Below, one piece after another: positions 1 to 13,457 of a DNA stretch of 64,000 nt. The stretch comes from Bugula neritina (Eukaryota > Bryozoa > Gymnolaemata > Cheilostomatida > Bugulidae): contig OZ037768.1 in NCBI GenBank assembly GCA_964035545.1, forward strand, positions 3,461,501 to 3,525,500, given 5' to 3'. The translations under genes were made by a program, and so were the position numbers. The notes beneath the pieces are model-generated. The model saw only the letters and a program-made list of their open reading frames with translations, did not search any database and was not told the origin of the DNA. Each line of letters starts with the position of its first letter. The first letter of the stretch is position 1.

Positions 1-164
1 AGATTGATGTAGAGTTGTATTAAATCGGTGTCCATGATGTGAATCAGTTGTAAGCCATGTGTAAGTGCAAATAGAGCAATACACCAGTGAAGATTCAGAT
101 TAAACACTAACCTAGTTCCCTATAATGTCATGTAACGACATATCAAAGATCAAAAAGTACTGAC

Positions 165-3100
165 CGACATTTTGATGAGTTTCTGCAGCATCAGCAGTAG
201 GATTTCTAAGCAGCTTTCCTTTATGCAGTATATGAGCTGCATTGATGAGCAAACATAAGAGCTCAGTGTTTTCTCCCATGAGCTCTAGAAATGCTACACA
301 GGAAGCTGCTATCTCGGGATTCTCGTAATACTTGACGGCCAGGAAGTGAACTTGACCCACAATTAACTTCAATCTAAAAGACAACTCTCAACACTTAGCA
401 TAGCTGTTAATAACAAACACAGGTGAACGGTAGTATCTAGATGGCAATCTGCAAATCTACTTTCACACACTGATTAACACAACCAACCAATTTATACCAA
501 CAAATTTAAAAGAGCATTATTTATTGTCAATTTCCAAGCAACAAAATTTAAACACTTCTGTGTTAAGGTTTTTTTCAAAAATTTATTCCATAGTTAAGTT
601 TTTAATTCAGTGAAATAATAAAATAATTGAGATCCATTTTCATTGGCTAAAAAACTAACAAGTAATAAACAGAATCACAAACCCATTTCTAAGGTATATA
701 CATGATGTTGTAGAATAAAAAACTACCAAATTACCCACCTAGTTGCAGCAATAGTTGTGCCATTGCTTTGGCTCATTTCATCTGACAGGAAAACAACAAA
801 GGCAAAGCTGGGTCTGGCCTGCTTCAGGTAGTACATGAATGTCAGCTTTTCCTGCAGGCCATATTTTTCAGCTAATGCTTGGTTGCCGAAATGGGGCATT
901 TCAGATGAAGAACCTGAAGCATACATTTAAAAATAGAGTACAGCTGGCTTTCTAAAATAGTAAAACAGAAATTTTAAGATACTTTTAATTCTATATAATG
1001 GCAATTTCAATTTATTCACTACCACATACCATCTCCACTAATTTGGGTCCTGAAGAGGTTATTTCCATGCAGTGCACCCCATTTCTAAAATAATGAATAA
1101 TTGGAATAACTTGAGTAAAGCACAGTACTATCAATGCAACAGTTTTGTAATATAACAGAATATTACGCATTAATACACTACTATATAGCATAGAAACATA
1201 TTAAATTGTATGTAATCATATTGCTTCATATCATACAAAGTGACCCAACACGGCAAGAAAGACACCTGTAGTGCTTTACTAGCACAATTGATGAAAATAT
1301 CATCCAGCACAATTGAAGGTTCTATAAATAGAGCTTTTTTATAAACTGACTTCATGTACAGAAATATCTCAGTCACTCATTACAGTGACAGCTATATAAA
1401 TATGGTAAAAAAGCGCAAGTAAAGAATAGCAATGAATTTACGCAAGCTCTATATATATACACGCAGACACACCTCTATCAACTTGTACATGGTAATAACA
1501 GGTGGGTCATCGTGCTTGCTGTCAGCAGTGTCCAGCAGGTGTCTGAGGAGGGGGTGATCAGAGCAGCGAGTGAGTTGATCAGCACTGAGCTGCACTTTAC
1601 TTCCTTCCTATACACATACACTGGTACCATAATGGGTGGAACAACTCCGAGTGGTGATTGGAAAATTTGTTATACATTGAGACAGCCATTACTGACACTC
1701 AGAGCATAGCATTATTATTATTTGAGTTGCAGTAAGGAATCAACACACGACATCAAACATAGTTACATAATCAGCACATTGTATAACTTACCACAAAGGA
1801 ACCATGATGTATAATTTGTAACTGACCAATGATAAACTTCGATACATAATGCTTAACCAACCAATGTAAGACACGCCTTCTCCCACACTAATAAGATACT
1901 ATAGAATACAACCTACCAATAAGGGGCTGTGATACATAATATTACAAAGAGCAACATCCGTTAGCTGGTGGTCCAACTGTTCACTGATTTCAATGTAGGG
2001 GTTTCTTGCAAGGTACTGACTACTAGCCAAGCTGGCATCTAGCATACTTTTAGAGTCTAGAATATTGCGAAACAACAAAGTGTTAATAGAGCAAAATTCG
2101 AAGTAGGAATATAGGAAATATTAAGCCCATTACAAGTAAACAGGAAAAAAAAACTATGGTTGTTATATGGCAAAGAGAAATACTAGGATTTAAAGGAAAG
2201 AGAGTAAATCAAAATATGTGCTACAGATCCATCCAAACCTGTGAATATTATATAAAATTGTGGCAAAGAAGTGGAGGTTTACAAACAACAAATACATAGA
2301 TTATTTATGTAACAAACTTAATTTTAAATATTAATGTATGTTTTATAATAATTGCATGATGAAATAAACTTTCATAAAACTGAAGATTTTAGAAGAAAAG
2401 AAGAAACGAGAGTGGTGTCCCTCACCAGGTTCTGTTTGCAGGGAGATCTTATAGAAAGAGTATAACATCAGCACAAGAAGATAGTCTTTAGTTGAAAGAT
2501 GAGAATCTAGCCCTTTGACCTCCTCGTCACTAACACTGCAATATTAACACAAAACTAATAATACATTGTGAGTAGATGCCGGTGACTAAATTTTATTAGA
2601 GTCCAAAAAAAACTCATACAATGTCTGAAAGAATGAACATGGCATTTTCATTTTAGCTGCTTTACAAAAGTTGTTCAATGAACTTCAATCAAAGACAGAA
2701 CATGCAACAATAGAGCAGTTAATGGATTCAACAATGGGAGTTGTCAAATCCTGATAGCATGTGTACCTCCACAGTGCAAATAACTGATATAGCAGTCCCA
2801 ATAAACCAGTTTCTAAACAATGAGAAACAAGTTGCTGTAGAGACAAGAGGCCTTCGCATTGTTCTCTCCTCAATATGTGACCAGATTTACACAAACTTGT
2901 AAATAGGGACTTCTTAGAGGACAATGCATTGCTGTCTAATAGGCCGCATCTAAAAAAAATATTTTCAGAATAAATATAAAACAATCATTAGCCAAGTATT
3001 TGTAAAGTTTGCTGACATAAACTAAAGCATCAAAACACCTCAACATTTCAAAAGCAGTCGGAAATCACAAACTTATAGTTTTACTCTTGAAAACTCAACT

Positions 3101-6100
3101 GCTTATGGGAAAATTCTTCAATATACTAGTGGATTCCATTTATATAACTTAATATTCTTCTGGAAAGAACCAATGATACTTTTAATTTAAATCCAAGCCT
3201 TCACATGCTAAGAATGCAAACTATTCATGATTGAGATAAAGGTATACTGAAACTACAAAGTAAGAAGTTCATTACAAAATAAAGCTCGAGCATGTCGAGT
3301 GAAAAGAACTCACGAGGCTAAGCGGCGTTGCACTATGATTTGGTTGTGTAGAGGAAGCATGCTGTTGCAGACGTCAATCATACAAGTAGTAATTGGCTGC
3401 TTCTGGAATGTTCTTGTAGCCTCAGCACCATGACCTTGCACATTTACCCAATGTAGCAGTACATCTATCATGTTATGTCTGCATAAATAGGTCCATAGAG
3501 TCAGAGAGCTAACCTTGCATAACTCTTCTTCACTTTTGCTATCTGCAAGAGAATAAATCAGCTAAATATTAGTACTGGTATATCTACAAGAGAATATTAA
3601 GAATAAACGACAAAAATATTAGCGCCGGTAGCGAAAATCAGTCAATCTTTAGCTAATTTTTTTGAAAACCATTTGAAAAACTCATACTTGGACAATTTTT
3701 CTTTTCATTTATTAATGAACTAAAATTGAGAGGTTTTCACAGAAGCCAATCAAAATGAATGCACATGAATTTTCACCAATCATTATAAACTCAAAAAAAG
3801 TAGAAACAGAAAGCTTGGTGCTTTGCAGCTATTAAAACCACTTACCAGTTTCATGGATATATCGATCTATGATAATCTCGTCTCTGTGTGAGAGGAAGTG
3901 ATTCATCCAGTCGAGCATATAATGGGAATACCATTTAGACCTCACAAGCTCTGCAGCTGGGGGAATAACTCCTACTTCCCCACACAACTTTCTTATCATA
4001 AATGTGTCTGAGGAAAGAAAGTCTGCACACCTTTTAACAGAAAATAACCAAGACTAACTTGGCAAGAAAAATGCATATAACTGTGCATTGCATATGCTGT
4101 ACAATCAGGAATACAACAAAATTGGTGTCCCGTTACGTTTTTAGATAGGTTTTAAAAAATAAAACAATAATGTGATGAAAAACAATTAGAATGGTTGATG
4201 CAATAAAAATAGACACACGATATAAAGTTGTCTCTAAACATGCACGCAGTGAAATAAATGTATACACAGACAACTATAAACGTTGCTTCAAGTGCACCCT
4301 GTAGAATAAGCAGAAAGCCTTACTTCCGACTTTCTTCAAGTGCGAGTTGAAAAGACTGGCAAGGGTGGAGCTCGTCAAATTCAGTTGAGAATTGAATAGC
4401 CTGATTTTCTAACTCTGTAAACTCCCCTTCCATCTTGAGTTGCTTTACCAGATAACGCCTAAGGCTAGTATCTGTTGTGTAGACCGCAATCTGTGAAAGC
4501 TTTGTGAACACTCCGAAACCCTATACATTGAAAAGAGCATGTCACCTTACAGCTTCAATATGTTATAATGTGTTCGCATATAGGATAATATACACTAGAA
4601 AGTGTCACAGCATGCATGTGCTATAGCATACAGTAGAAAGTGCTACAACATACAGTAGAAAGTGCTATAACATACAGTAGAAAGTGCTATAGCATACAGT
4701 AGAAAGTGCTATAACATACAGTAGAAAGTGCTATAACATACAGTAGAAAGTGCTATAACATACAGTAGAAAGTGCTATAACATACAGTAGAAAGTGCTAC
4801 GACCACAGCAGGAAAGACTGACCAGATTCTTGAGAATTTGGCAGACAGTAGACCAGTTCCTGGCTGCCAGCTCATCCAAGACACACTCCAGGCCGGTTCT
4901 CACAATGACATCCCACGATGCCTCAGTCTCCCTGTGATTCAGTGTGAAGTAAGTCTGCAGCTTTGATATGTCCCCCATGAGGATGCCATCTTCTATCAGC
5001 TCCTGCAGAAACCATGAATGCTACTTTCCTTGGGACTATTGGCGGAACAATTGCTTTCAAGTTACAAATGAGACATAAACTGATGCAATGGCGCAATATT
5101 TTCACACAGACACGCCCACCTACTTCCTAGCATTGAACAATGCACTTCATAGAAAGTAGTAATTCCTGTAAATACTTTCAAGTCTAGAGTAGAGGAATTC
5201 AAGCTGAATTCAGATAAATAGCGCAGTATGTAGTATGTAGCAGGTAGAAATGACATAAAACTCAGCTTAAGTGTTTTCAGCACAACGGTTCATAGACAGC
5301 TCCAAATCAAAATTTTCCCTCATACTGTTTACTTCTACTTTTATATAACTCCATTTGTGACATTAAAATTGTATTATAAAGTATCAAACGCTAAATTATT
5401 TATGGTGCAGCACATCATCTAACTATTACTCTATATAACACTAATATTACAACTTTAATATATCGCATATTATTATCTGAAAAAGTTACTTTGCTGCTTA
5501 GAGAGTTCCATTTCTTTACAAGATCTTCATTTAGTAGAGACGAGAGTTTCTTAGAGGTGCGAGCTGAGCGTCTAGGGCTATCTCTAGACTTGACTTTAGT
5601 GGGCGTTACGTCAGACCTAGGTAAACACACAATACACTTTCACCTGGAGAGATATTCACTGACTTTACTAAACTGTATACTATAATATACTATATTTAGT
5701 GCTAGACTAATACAACACCAGGTGGCATTTCCACGTGGACATTTGTTGCACCATAAGACAATTTCTGAATGGTAATGGGACACAGTCAAAAGGCTACAAA
5801 TATGTCAAAATATTCAGTAAACGCTAAATTATATTAATTATATAACAATAATTATGTGAAACTTGTAAAGATATATAGCCTAGTGAGATATGTTCCCAAG
5901 ATGAACCACAACAAACAATTTTACCAAGTAAGCATAACTTCGAGAGCATCCAGAAGTTTGATCCCTATTCTAATCCTGAAAAACAAACTTTTGTTTACCT
6001 TAAAAATGAAAATTTTTGCACCAAAACTTGTAGGCATGAAAAGTATGGTAATTAAATTAAAATGCCTCCCACTAGAAAAAAATCTATGAACTATAAAAAA

Positions 6101-9100
6101 CTTACCCTGGTTTTTTGGACTTGCTGCCTTGTAGAAGATCGGTAAAACTCATTTTATAGTCAAAGAGCTTCTCTAGCAATGACTCCATGAGCCCTTTCTT
6201 CTCTGTGTTATTAGCCATCAACATGTCATTCAATATGGCGATTCCTCTTCTTTCCTGTTCTACAAGTGTTACAGGCAGATGTCTAGGACAGAGCGACTGG
6301 AAGTAGCAGGTGTTAGACAGTAGTAGCAGGTAGTTAAGAGTGTTAGCAGGTAGTTGGTAGGTAAGAGCATGTGTTTGCAGGTAGTAGTAGGTATCAGCAG
6401 GAATTTACCGTTTCTAAATTATCAAAACAACAAACCTTTGAAGAAAGCAACCATAGCCTCAGTGACTTGCTGAGCAAACACTCTGGTAGTGGAGTGGGCT
6501 ATGTAAGTAGACACCGCAGTGTGTATCATATCCACCATCTGTTTGAGCTCAGTTCTGTTGTCTATTGGAGGTGAACGCATTATATCTTCCATAACTACAA
6601 CATGGTTTGTCAGACTAAGGTTTGCAGGTGGGTATACTATAGTATTATAACTTACATTATATTCCAATCCAGTTTCTTACTCGTACAAAGTTAAGTTACG
6701 TAGAGTTAGCCTTTACTTATTTATAATAAACCAGCTTGCCTCCATACTTTAGTGTTTCAGGGGTTAAAACTGTTAGCTGCGTGTACTACTATTAGTGAGA
6801 TATGAACTCCACTCTTGTTCACCATTATAAATGCACTTAGCAATTCATCCATTATGAGAAAACTCATCAATTTAGAAGCAAATCTTAATTATTCCACTTT
6901 TCAAAATTCTCTGCTGAACTGAATTACAACTGACTAAAATTACAGGCTTCTTTAAATTATCAACAACTGTAACGACTTTTGCTGGTCTCACGCCGTATCC
7001 TACTCACATGAGCTCTTCGTCCTGATATGTTCCAACACATAATCAACTTTACGGATCTCCAGAGCTCTCTTCAAGTTCTGAATGTTGTATGAGGACGTCT
7101 GCTTGCACCAGCCATTCTGGAGGGCAATGGTATCCAGGAGACCTGACTTAGTGTCTCTCTACAAACATAAACCAACAGTTGTAAACCTGTAAACGTTACG
7201 TCATTATGTAATAATCTTGAAGATTGACAAAATCATAAGCGATAAAAATCAAAGGAGACTAACATCCAGTATAGAAAACTAAACATGCTTCACGTAATTA
7301 TTAAAAGGTCATGATAAAAAAATCTTTTGGCATCGTGATTAGTTTTGAATGCAGTTTTGCCAAAATAACAAAAGATATTTCACAAGCATGCAGTTATCCC
7401 AGTTTTCATCAGCTCCTGAATGAAGCTTAAACATAATAGTTTTATTATGCAAAAAAGAAATGGAAGATTTGCTACACCGAAGCAATAAACGACATCGCAT
7501 ACCTCAGTGTAAAACTTGTGAGAGTGACCAATCATAGCAGCCGATACAAAGCTGTCCGAAATAAGAAGGTGAGGAATTGTGTCAATGTTAGACAGCACCA
7601 CGTGCTGACGGGCATCCACCCTGCAATGACAGCAGAGTAACTATCTATGTGTGTATAGGAAATGCATAAAATAAACTGAAACAAATAGACACAACAAAGC
7701 AAAAAAAAATATAATATTTTCTACAACTTCTTATCAAAGTCGAATATCACTTACGGTAATTCCTCCACATGTTGAGAGTCAATGCTGTAAGAAGACACTT
7801 TAATGGAGCCTTTGGACAGACAATAAGCAGATACATAGCCAGATGTACATTGGTAATAGAGGCAGTCACCACTCAAGGGTATCTGCAACAGTCAAACTAA
7901 AATTTTTAATAGTAGTAGTAGTAGTAGCAGCAGCAGCAGCAGCAGTAATAGTAGCAGCAGCAGCAGTAGTAGAAATAGTCTTAGTGGAAACAGGTTGTGA
8001 TAGTGAGAAAATATAGTAGTAATAGAAATAACTCCATGTTAGAAAATTGTGCAGTGAACTCATTGGGGCAGGTTTCACTTTCTTCTTTGACTTGCCTAAT
8101 AAATAACCAACTGAAAGCTCAACGCCTTGAATAACTTCAATATAACAAATTTCCTAATTTCTATCTATTTCTCTAGCATTACCCAAAATAAACAGCCACT
8201 CTCAGACACTAATTTTTCAGAATTACCTTGGTAAATGTTTGCAAGTTGGGATACTGTTTCTTTTCCGAAGACACTTGACTGTCGGAGAACTTGAGTTTGT
8301 GATACCAGTGAGCTGGCTGTGACTCATCACCTGTATCAAATTATTTATAGACTCCAAGTGTCATCATGTAAGTGTCAACATTTAAGTGTCATCATGTAAG
8401 TGTCAACATGCAAGTGTCAACATGCAAGTGTCACCATGTAAGTGTCAACATGTAAGTGTCAACATGTAAGTGTCACCATGTAAGTGTCAACATGCAAGTG
8501 TAATCATGTGTCAACATGTAGGTGTCAACATGTAAGTGTCATCATGTAAGTGTCAACATGTAAAAGTCAACGTGTAAGTGTCAACCTGCAAGTGTCAACA
8601 TGTAAGTGTCAACATGTAAGTGTCATCATGTAAGTGGCATCATGTAAGTGTCATCATTATGTCAAAAGGTGAGAGAAAGTTCCTCAAAGCAATAATTTAC
8701 GTAAGTATTAAGAATTTTGAACAACTTGGTGTTTGAAATAATGACATACTCAACTGTGCGTCTGTCACAGATAAATAAATTGACATGTTCAAGGCCAGGT
8801 AAATGTCAAGGTAAATAAAAAGCCTGAACAAAGTTAAAATGGCTTACTTGTGTGTCTAGTAACAAGTTAGACTGAATGAAAGAAGTAGATTGCTACGCTG
8901 CTAATTGTACAAGTTTGACTGAATGTATGCCCCCAAGGAGCAGATAATTACTTATGTAGAACCATTTCCCCACCAACACCTTTACCGTGTAATTGTCAAT
9001 TATACAGAAACTAACCAGAGCATGGTGAAGGACTTTCATCCCTGATCAGTAGCAGAGGGTTTTGGTGGAAGTAGAGGTCAAGGTTGCAGCAGAACAGCTG

Positions 9101-11039
9101 CCCGGCATCATTCTGGTATATCATATGCAAGTAGTTAGGAGTCATGCTATAATCGACAATACATTCATATTCATTTGCATAAAATGGATATATGAATAAA
9201 TCATAACATATTTTTGAGACATTAAAAACGCAAGACATTCAACAGTAAATACTACAGTATTCTCACTGGAAAAAGATAACTCTGGTATCTAATGAATTTA
9301 GTTCATAATTATCTCTCAGCTTAAAATTTACTACAAAATGTAAATGAAATTTTTTAAATATTTATAAAATTTAAAACGTCTAGATTTTAAATAATACAAT
9401 ATTTTCTACACTGTAAAACCATATTCCACAATGTATAGATAAAAAATGTCCATAAAAGTGATATCTAGGTAAGATTTCACTCATCACCTTTGCCCTTTAT
9501 ATGATGGAAGTGTTTTGTTTGATGCTTATATCATATTTGTAAGTAGAACGACTAAGTGTCATGCTTTCTAGTAAGATAAGAAACCACAAGCAGCAAACTA
9601 GATTAATAATAAATGAAACTAAATACCTAATAGCCGATGTGAGTCATGTAATAGAAATTTATGAATCAAATAATTCTTACCGGCAGCTAACCCAGTGTTT
9701 CTCCTTTTGCCTCTGGATTACAGCAAGAAAGCTGCTAGTCTTCAAATCATATAGTACTAAAGACCATGATAAGAAAAACAAGAAAAAATTATTACATAAA
9801 AATATTCTATTAAAATAAGCATTTAATATCTGTATGTAACACAAGATTAAGCAATACACCACCAATAGCTTGGAATCTAAGTAGCGTAATTATATTTTCT
9901 AGACTCTGTAGTGATGAATAAGCACATAGCACATTGCAAAAGGATACGAGTTGAGTGGTCACTATCTAATAGGGCTATAACAGCGCCAGTGACAGTCGCC
10001 GAGATCACTTGGTGAGGACACGGAATGGTGTACACAATCTGCCATGGCTTTGTTTCATGAACTCTCAGTTGTATGATCAACAGCTTGTCAACTAACACTG
10101 TGAGCAGGTCAGAATTGAAGCTGAGTACTTCGCATTCATTCACTGACACATCTACATAAAATAGAAATAACTTTCTTGCATAAAAAATAGAACATGATTA
10201 TTTGATCAGTTTCAAGAAGTCATTTGATAAAATTCTTAAAAACAAACTAATGGTAAATAAGTTTCATGTTAACATAAGAATTATACTTCATGAAAAATGT
10301 CGTATTTTGAATACTATACTATAGGTGTTGCAACTATTCACTAGAGTTAGAACCATAACTAGGTATTGAAACAGCTTGACAGATGTAAAGGTCTATAGCA
10401 GACGATATTGAAAAGCTGAAGATGCAGCCTAAACTGGGGGCACTGACAGATCAGCACCAACAAAGCTGAACAGGCGTGGATAACCTGCAAGAAACAACTC
10501 TGTATACTCCTGTTATGTAACACAGCAGCCCAAAAAGGCAAAACACTTACCAATACTCGAATTGTGCTCCCTGATCAACCCTTTCAGAGTGAGACGATGA
10601 AGCTCCGTTGAGCAAGCTGTACTCGAGTGCATCATCTTAAAGATGCTTACATTTCCGGTCTTTTGTGACAGAGCAAGTAATGCTCGTATGCCGTCACTCT
10701 CATTTCCAGTAAAACTTTTATTCCACGTAAGACTGGAAATAAAGCAGCGTCAAGCTATAACAGAGTAAATGATCAAAATTCATTGAAAAAAGAAAATTGT
10801 ACTTAATTTATTTAAACTTACCTACAAATGTCACTGTTGGGTAACGTTATAGCTAGCCTATCTAATTCCAATCTATTTGAGTCAACTTTACTTGATTTTA
10901 TACAAATAAAATCTACGCGATTTGAAGATGGTAATGCAACAAAGCCACTTTGGCGATCTAAGGAATCGGCCTCCAGTAAATCACTCGACTGCAAAAATTT
11001 CTCCTTCAACTCTAGCAATTTAAAAATCTTGGATGCCAT
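165..11039 (-). CDS. SPG11: Spatacsin, N-terminal half (23 exons, runs off the window start)
   Basis: Spatacsin partners spastizin and AP-5 in lysosome and autophagic lysosome reformation. Exons, in gene order: 11039-10822, 10732-10551, 10151-9948, 9756-9681, 9146-9016, 8330-8227, 7882-7755, 7620-7503, 7158-7008, 6594-6436, 6259-6106, 5616-5490, 5002-4823, 4520-4324, 4030-3846, 3542-3314, 2949-2767, 2535-2426, 2056-1917, 1607-1473, 1084-1030, 913-739, 373-165. Together they give about 1183 residues, and phase agrees at every junction. Landmarks recalled from human SPG11 appear in order: a stretch like ILSFHNNTSLLF in exon 3, LNLNLYF (NLDLYF here) in exon 5, the NGW segment in exon 9, CFYTT (AVYTT here) in exon 14, ARPSFAF in exon 22 and CVAFLELMG in exon 23. 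The N-terminal part should be the beta-propeller-like region, followed by alpha-solenoid. The start is the ATG at 11039, the first in a 218-nt open exon; an upstream non-coding exon is possible. The Spatacsin C-terminal domain lies outside the window. Confidence 0.9.
4591..4800. repeat. 22-bp minisatellite in SPG11 intron
   Basis: About nine to ten tandem copies of a 22-bp unit of the form TACAGTAGAAAGTGCTATAA plus CA. The first copies are divergent and the later ones nearly identical. The array ends 22 bp from the splice donor of the SPG11 exon 5002-4823. Confidence 0.9.
6302..6402. repeat. Degenerate GTAGCAGGTAGT-type repeat
   Basis: Imperfect tandem copies of GTAGCAGGTAGT/GTTAGCAGGTAG in the SPG11 intron between exons 6594-6436 and 6259-6106. 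The copies are too diverged to define a fixed period. Confidence 0.6.
7910..7972. repeat. (AGT/AGC)n trinucleotide microsatellite
   Basis: An AGT run passes into an AGC run, then repeats. It lies in the SPG11 intron just upstream (in gene sense) of exon 7882-7755, so it sits next to that exon's acceptor. Confidence 0.9.
8355..8656. repeat. 14-bp minisatellite (AAGTGTCAACATGT)n
   Basis: About 21 copies of AAGTGTCAACATGT, with variants such as TCATC and TCACC, in the SPG11 intron between exons 9146-9016 and 8330-8227. Each plus-strand unit carries GTAAGT at its junction, but the host gene is on the minus strand, so this is not a sense splice donor. Confidence 0.92.
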
Positions 11040-13457
11040 CTTCTTAGGACTCAGCTCACATAGTCAAATTTCTTTTTTAATTCATATCTAAAAAAAATTC
11101 AGTGCAGAAAAATAAAAATAACATTAAAATAGTCATCTAGTAAGACATTAATATGAAAACACATTGACTTTGCAATTATAGGCCATCACTATAACTATAA
11201 GTTTGATTATTGCGTTAATTGCAATCGAAAATGCTGGTTATATTTATGTCTTCTGCAGCTTAACAATGCAAAAAAACAAAAATAATTTGAAGAATTTTTA
11301 ATTTCTTTACTGGAGAGACTTTATTCTGTCAGATGGGGACACAACTCCAGTAATTAGCATAGTCTACTTTAATTTACATAAATGTTTTATGTAAACGTAG
11401 AAGATGTTTAGAGGATAAAATACACTGATGAAATTCTATTCACTGCAGAACTTACATTTCTGGCTATAGTTAAAAAATCTTCATTTGTGAAACTTTATGT
11501 AAGTCAGTACAAATGGCTAAACATTTCATCAAGTACTTATACGCATAAAAGTGCTTGCAAACATATGCACTTACAGCAATTATATGATAATGGTTCACTT
11601 ACAACTGTATAATGAATGAGCTGTTACGTAATAATGCAGATAATCATTAACAATTAGATGAAAATGAAGGTCATTACCAACAGCTAAGTAATAATGAAAG
11701 CAATCATAAACATTTGCATAATTTAAGCATTTAAAAATAATGACAATAAGCAAAAATTCAGGCCTTGTTGGTTCTTTATGTACAGAATTGACCATCACAA
11801 TATATATATTACAAAAAATATTTTATTTCTATTTGAATTAGATTTTTATTCTTATTTTAAATTTCATTATTTCACCTTGACTTAACGATTATCATTATAA
11901 GTATAAGTATAAGCATGATGGTTATCATAATATTAATACTAGCTATACTTATATCTAATAGTAATATTTCTATTATCCTTGTTCATAAAGTAACTTGTCC
12001 ATTCAACAGCTTAAATAATCACAATGTCATCACTCAAGTCAATGTGAATGTCAATTGCAAGTTTTTTCACTTTTGCACTTGAAGTTTAAGTTATGATGAT
12101 TATTTTTAGGAATAATAAATGAAATTAAAAATCAAACACCGAGTTATTAACAGCGCCCAGGGCTCAGAATCAATAGTCAATAACTTAGACTCCTTCAATA
12201 ACATAACTATTAATTATTACTTATTAGTATTGGTGATAGTATTACTATTACTATTAACTTTAACTTTTACTTTAAGACTAAACTTAAACGTTAAAGGTAT
12301 GCGTATAGCCATAGATAGAAGTAAAACTATAACTATAAGTATGACCACAAAATTAAAACTCGGGAATATATATTTCAATGGGTATAACTATAAGTTCATT
12401 TTCATTTTGGGTAACAACCAACAAACTTAATAAAGTTTGTTACACCTACATCCCACAGTTACTGTTACTGTTAGAAAGTTTATTTCATATTCATTTTGAT
12501 ATTCAATTTCATATTGAAATATTAATATAATCATATCTATAATAATACTATAAAGTATAAATACTTGCAAAACCTAATACAGAAAAGGTAACAAAGAACT
12601 GGGGATAATTTTAGCTCAAACTAAGCTCTTACCTGAGCTCCCAGCTTGTTCAGGTATAAGCCTAGTCATAGTGGTATGGAACCTGGGAAATCTGTACTTG
12701 AAGTGGGCGAAATGACCCTCACCTTAAACCAGGACCAGTTAATTTAATGTTCAACTCTTATTGGGCAACTCAACAGATTACGCAATTTCATCAGCCAAAG
12801 CTTGCTAGCTACTCCCATAAATTCAAATTCTACTAGTTTCCGTTTTATAGATTGCAATTTTATCAGCTAAAATTCAACTGAATAACTATCCAATTATCTT
12901 AGATTTATAATTATTATAAATATACTTATATGTAAAATAAATTGTAGCATATATTTTATTGGCATGTTTCAATATTTGTATGTTTTATTATTTTGATAAA
13001 TACCGTTACCTGGCGTATTTAGCTTTATATTTTTCTACATCATGATGATAATAAAATTCATTTTCAAAATCAATGTTCAATCATGAATCATGATTCATCA
13101 TCACTGTCGCAGCGATAAGATTGAGTGTGATCACTGATACTGATAGTGATCATGATTAAGGGAAAGCCGAAATAACTAGCTCCAAGTATTGTTAATGTTA
13201 TATAATTAAAATTATAATTTTATGATAATGTTATAATAATAATAATCAAGTATTATATTTATTGAGAATGAGAATAAAAGTTTTTACTACTTGATTTAAT
13301 CTAAGCTACATAAAAATGTCACAGGCTCACTTTTAGACTACATGAAACGTTTCTAAAAGAATATTAGTAACAAATTATATAATAAAATACTAGTGTGTTC
13401 ATCCAGCCATTATGATTATGTATATAATATGTATTTTCAGCTGACGACTAAAAGGTT
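11040..13457. other. Divergent intergenic region SPG11 / NGLY1
   Basis: No gene was found in these 2.4 kb. The sequence is AT-rich with long cryptic simple-sequence stretches (11870-12420 and 13190-13260) built of ACTATAAG, TAATA and TTACTATT words. At 13085-13157 there is an AATCATGATT palindrome and an inverted repeat TGATCACT ... AGTGATCA. The region must hold both promoters. The open frame at 12119-12430 (103 codons) is low-complexity sequence and I do not call it a gene. Confidence 0.6.

Noticed and set aside
6260-6282. Alternative upstream acceptor (CCTAG at 6283) for SPG11 exon 6259-6106
   Set aside because: It keeps an open frame locally but the phase does not match the preceding exon. 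The acceptor at 6260 joins in phase.
12119-12430. 103-codon plus-strand open frame
   Set aside because: Lies in cryptic simple sequence rich in TTACTATTA; the composition is non-coding and there is no family resemblance.
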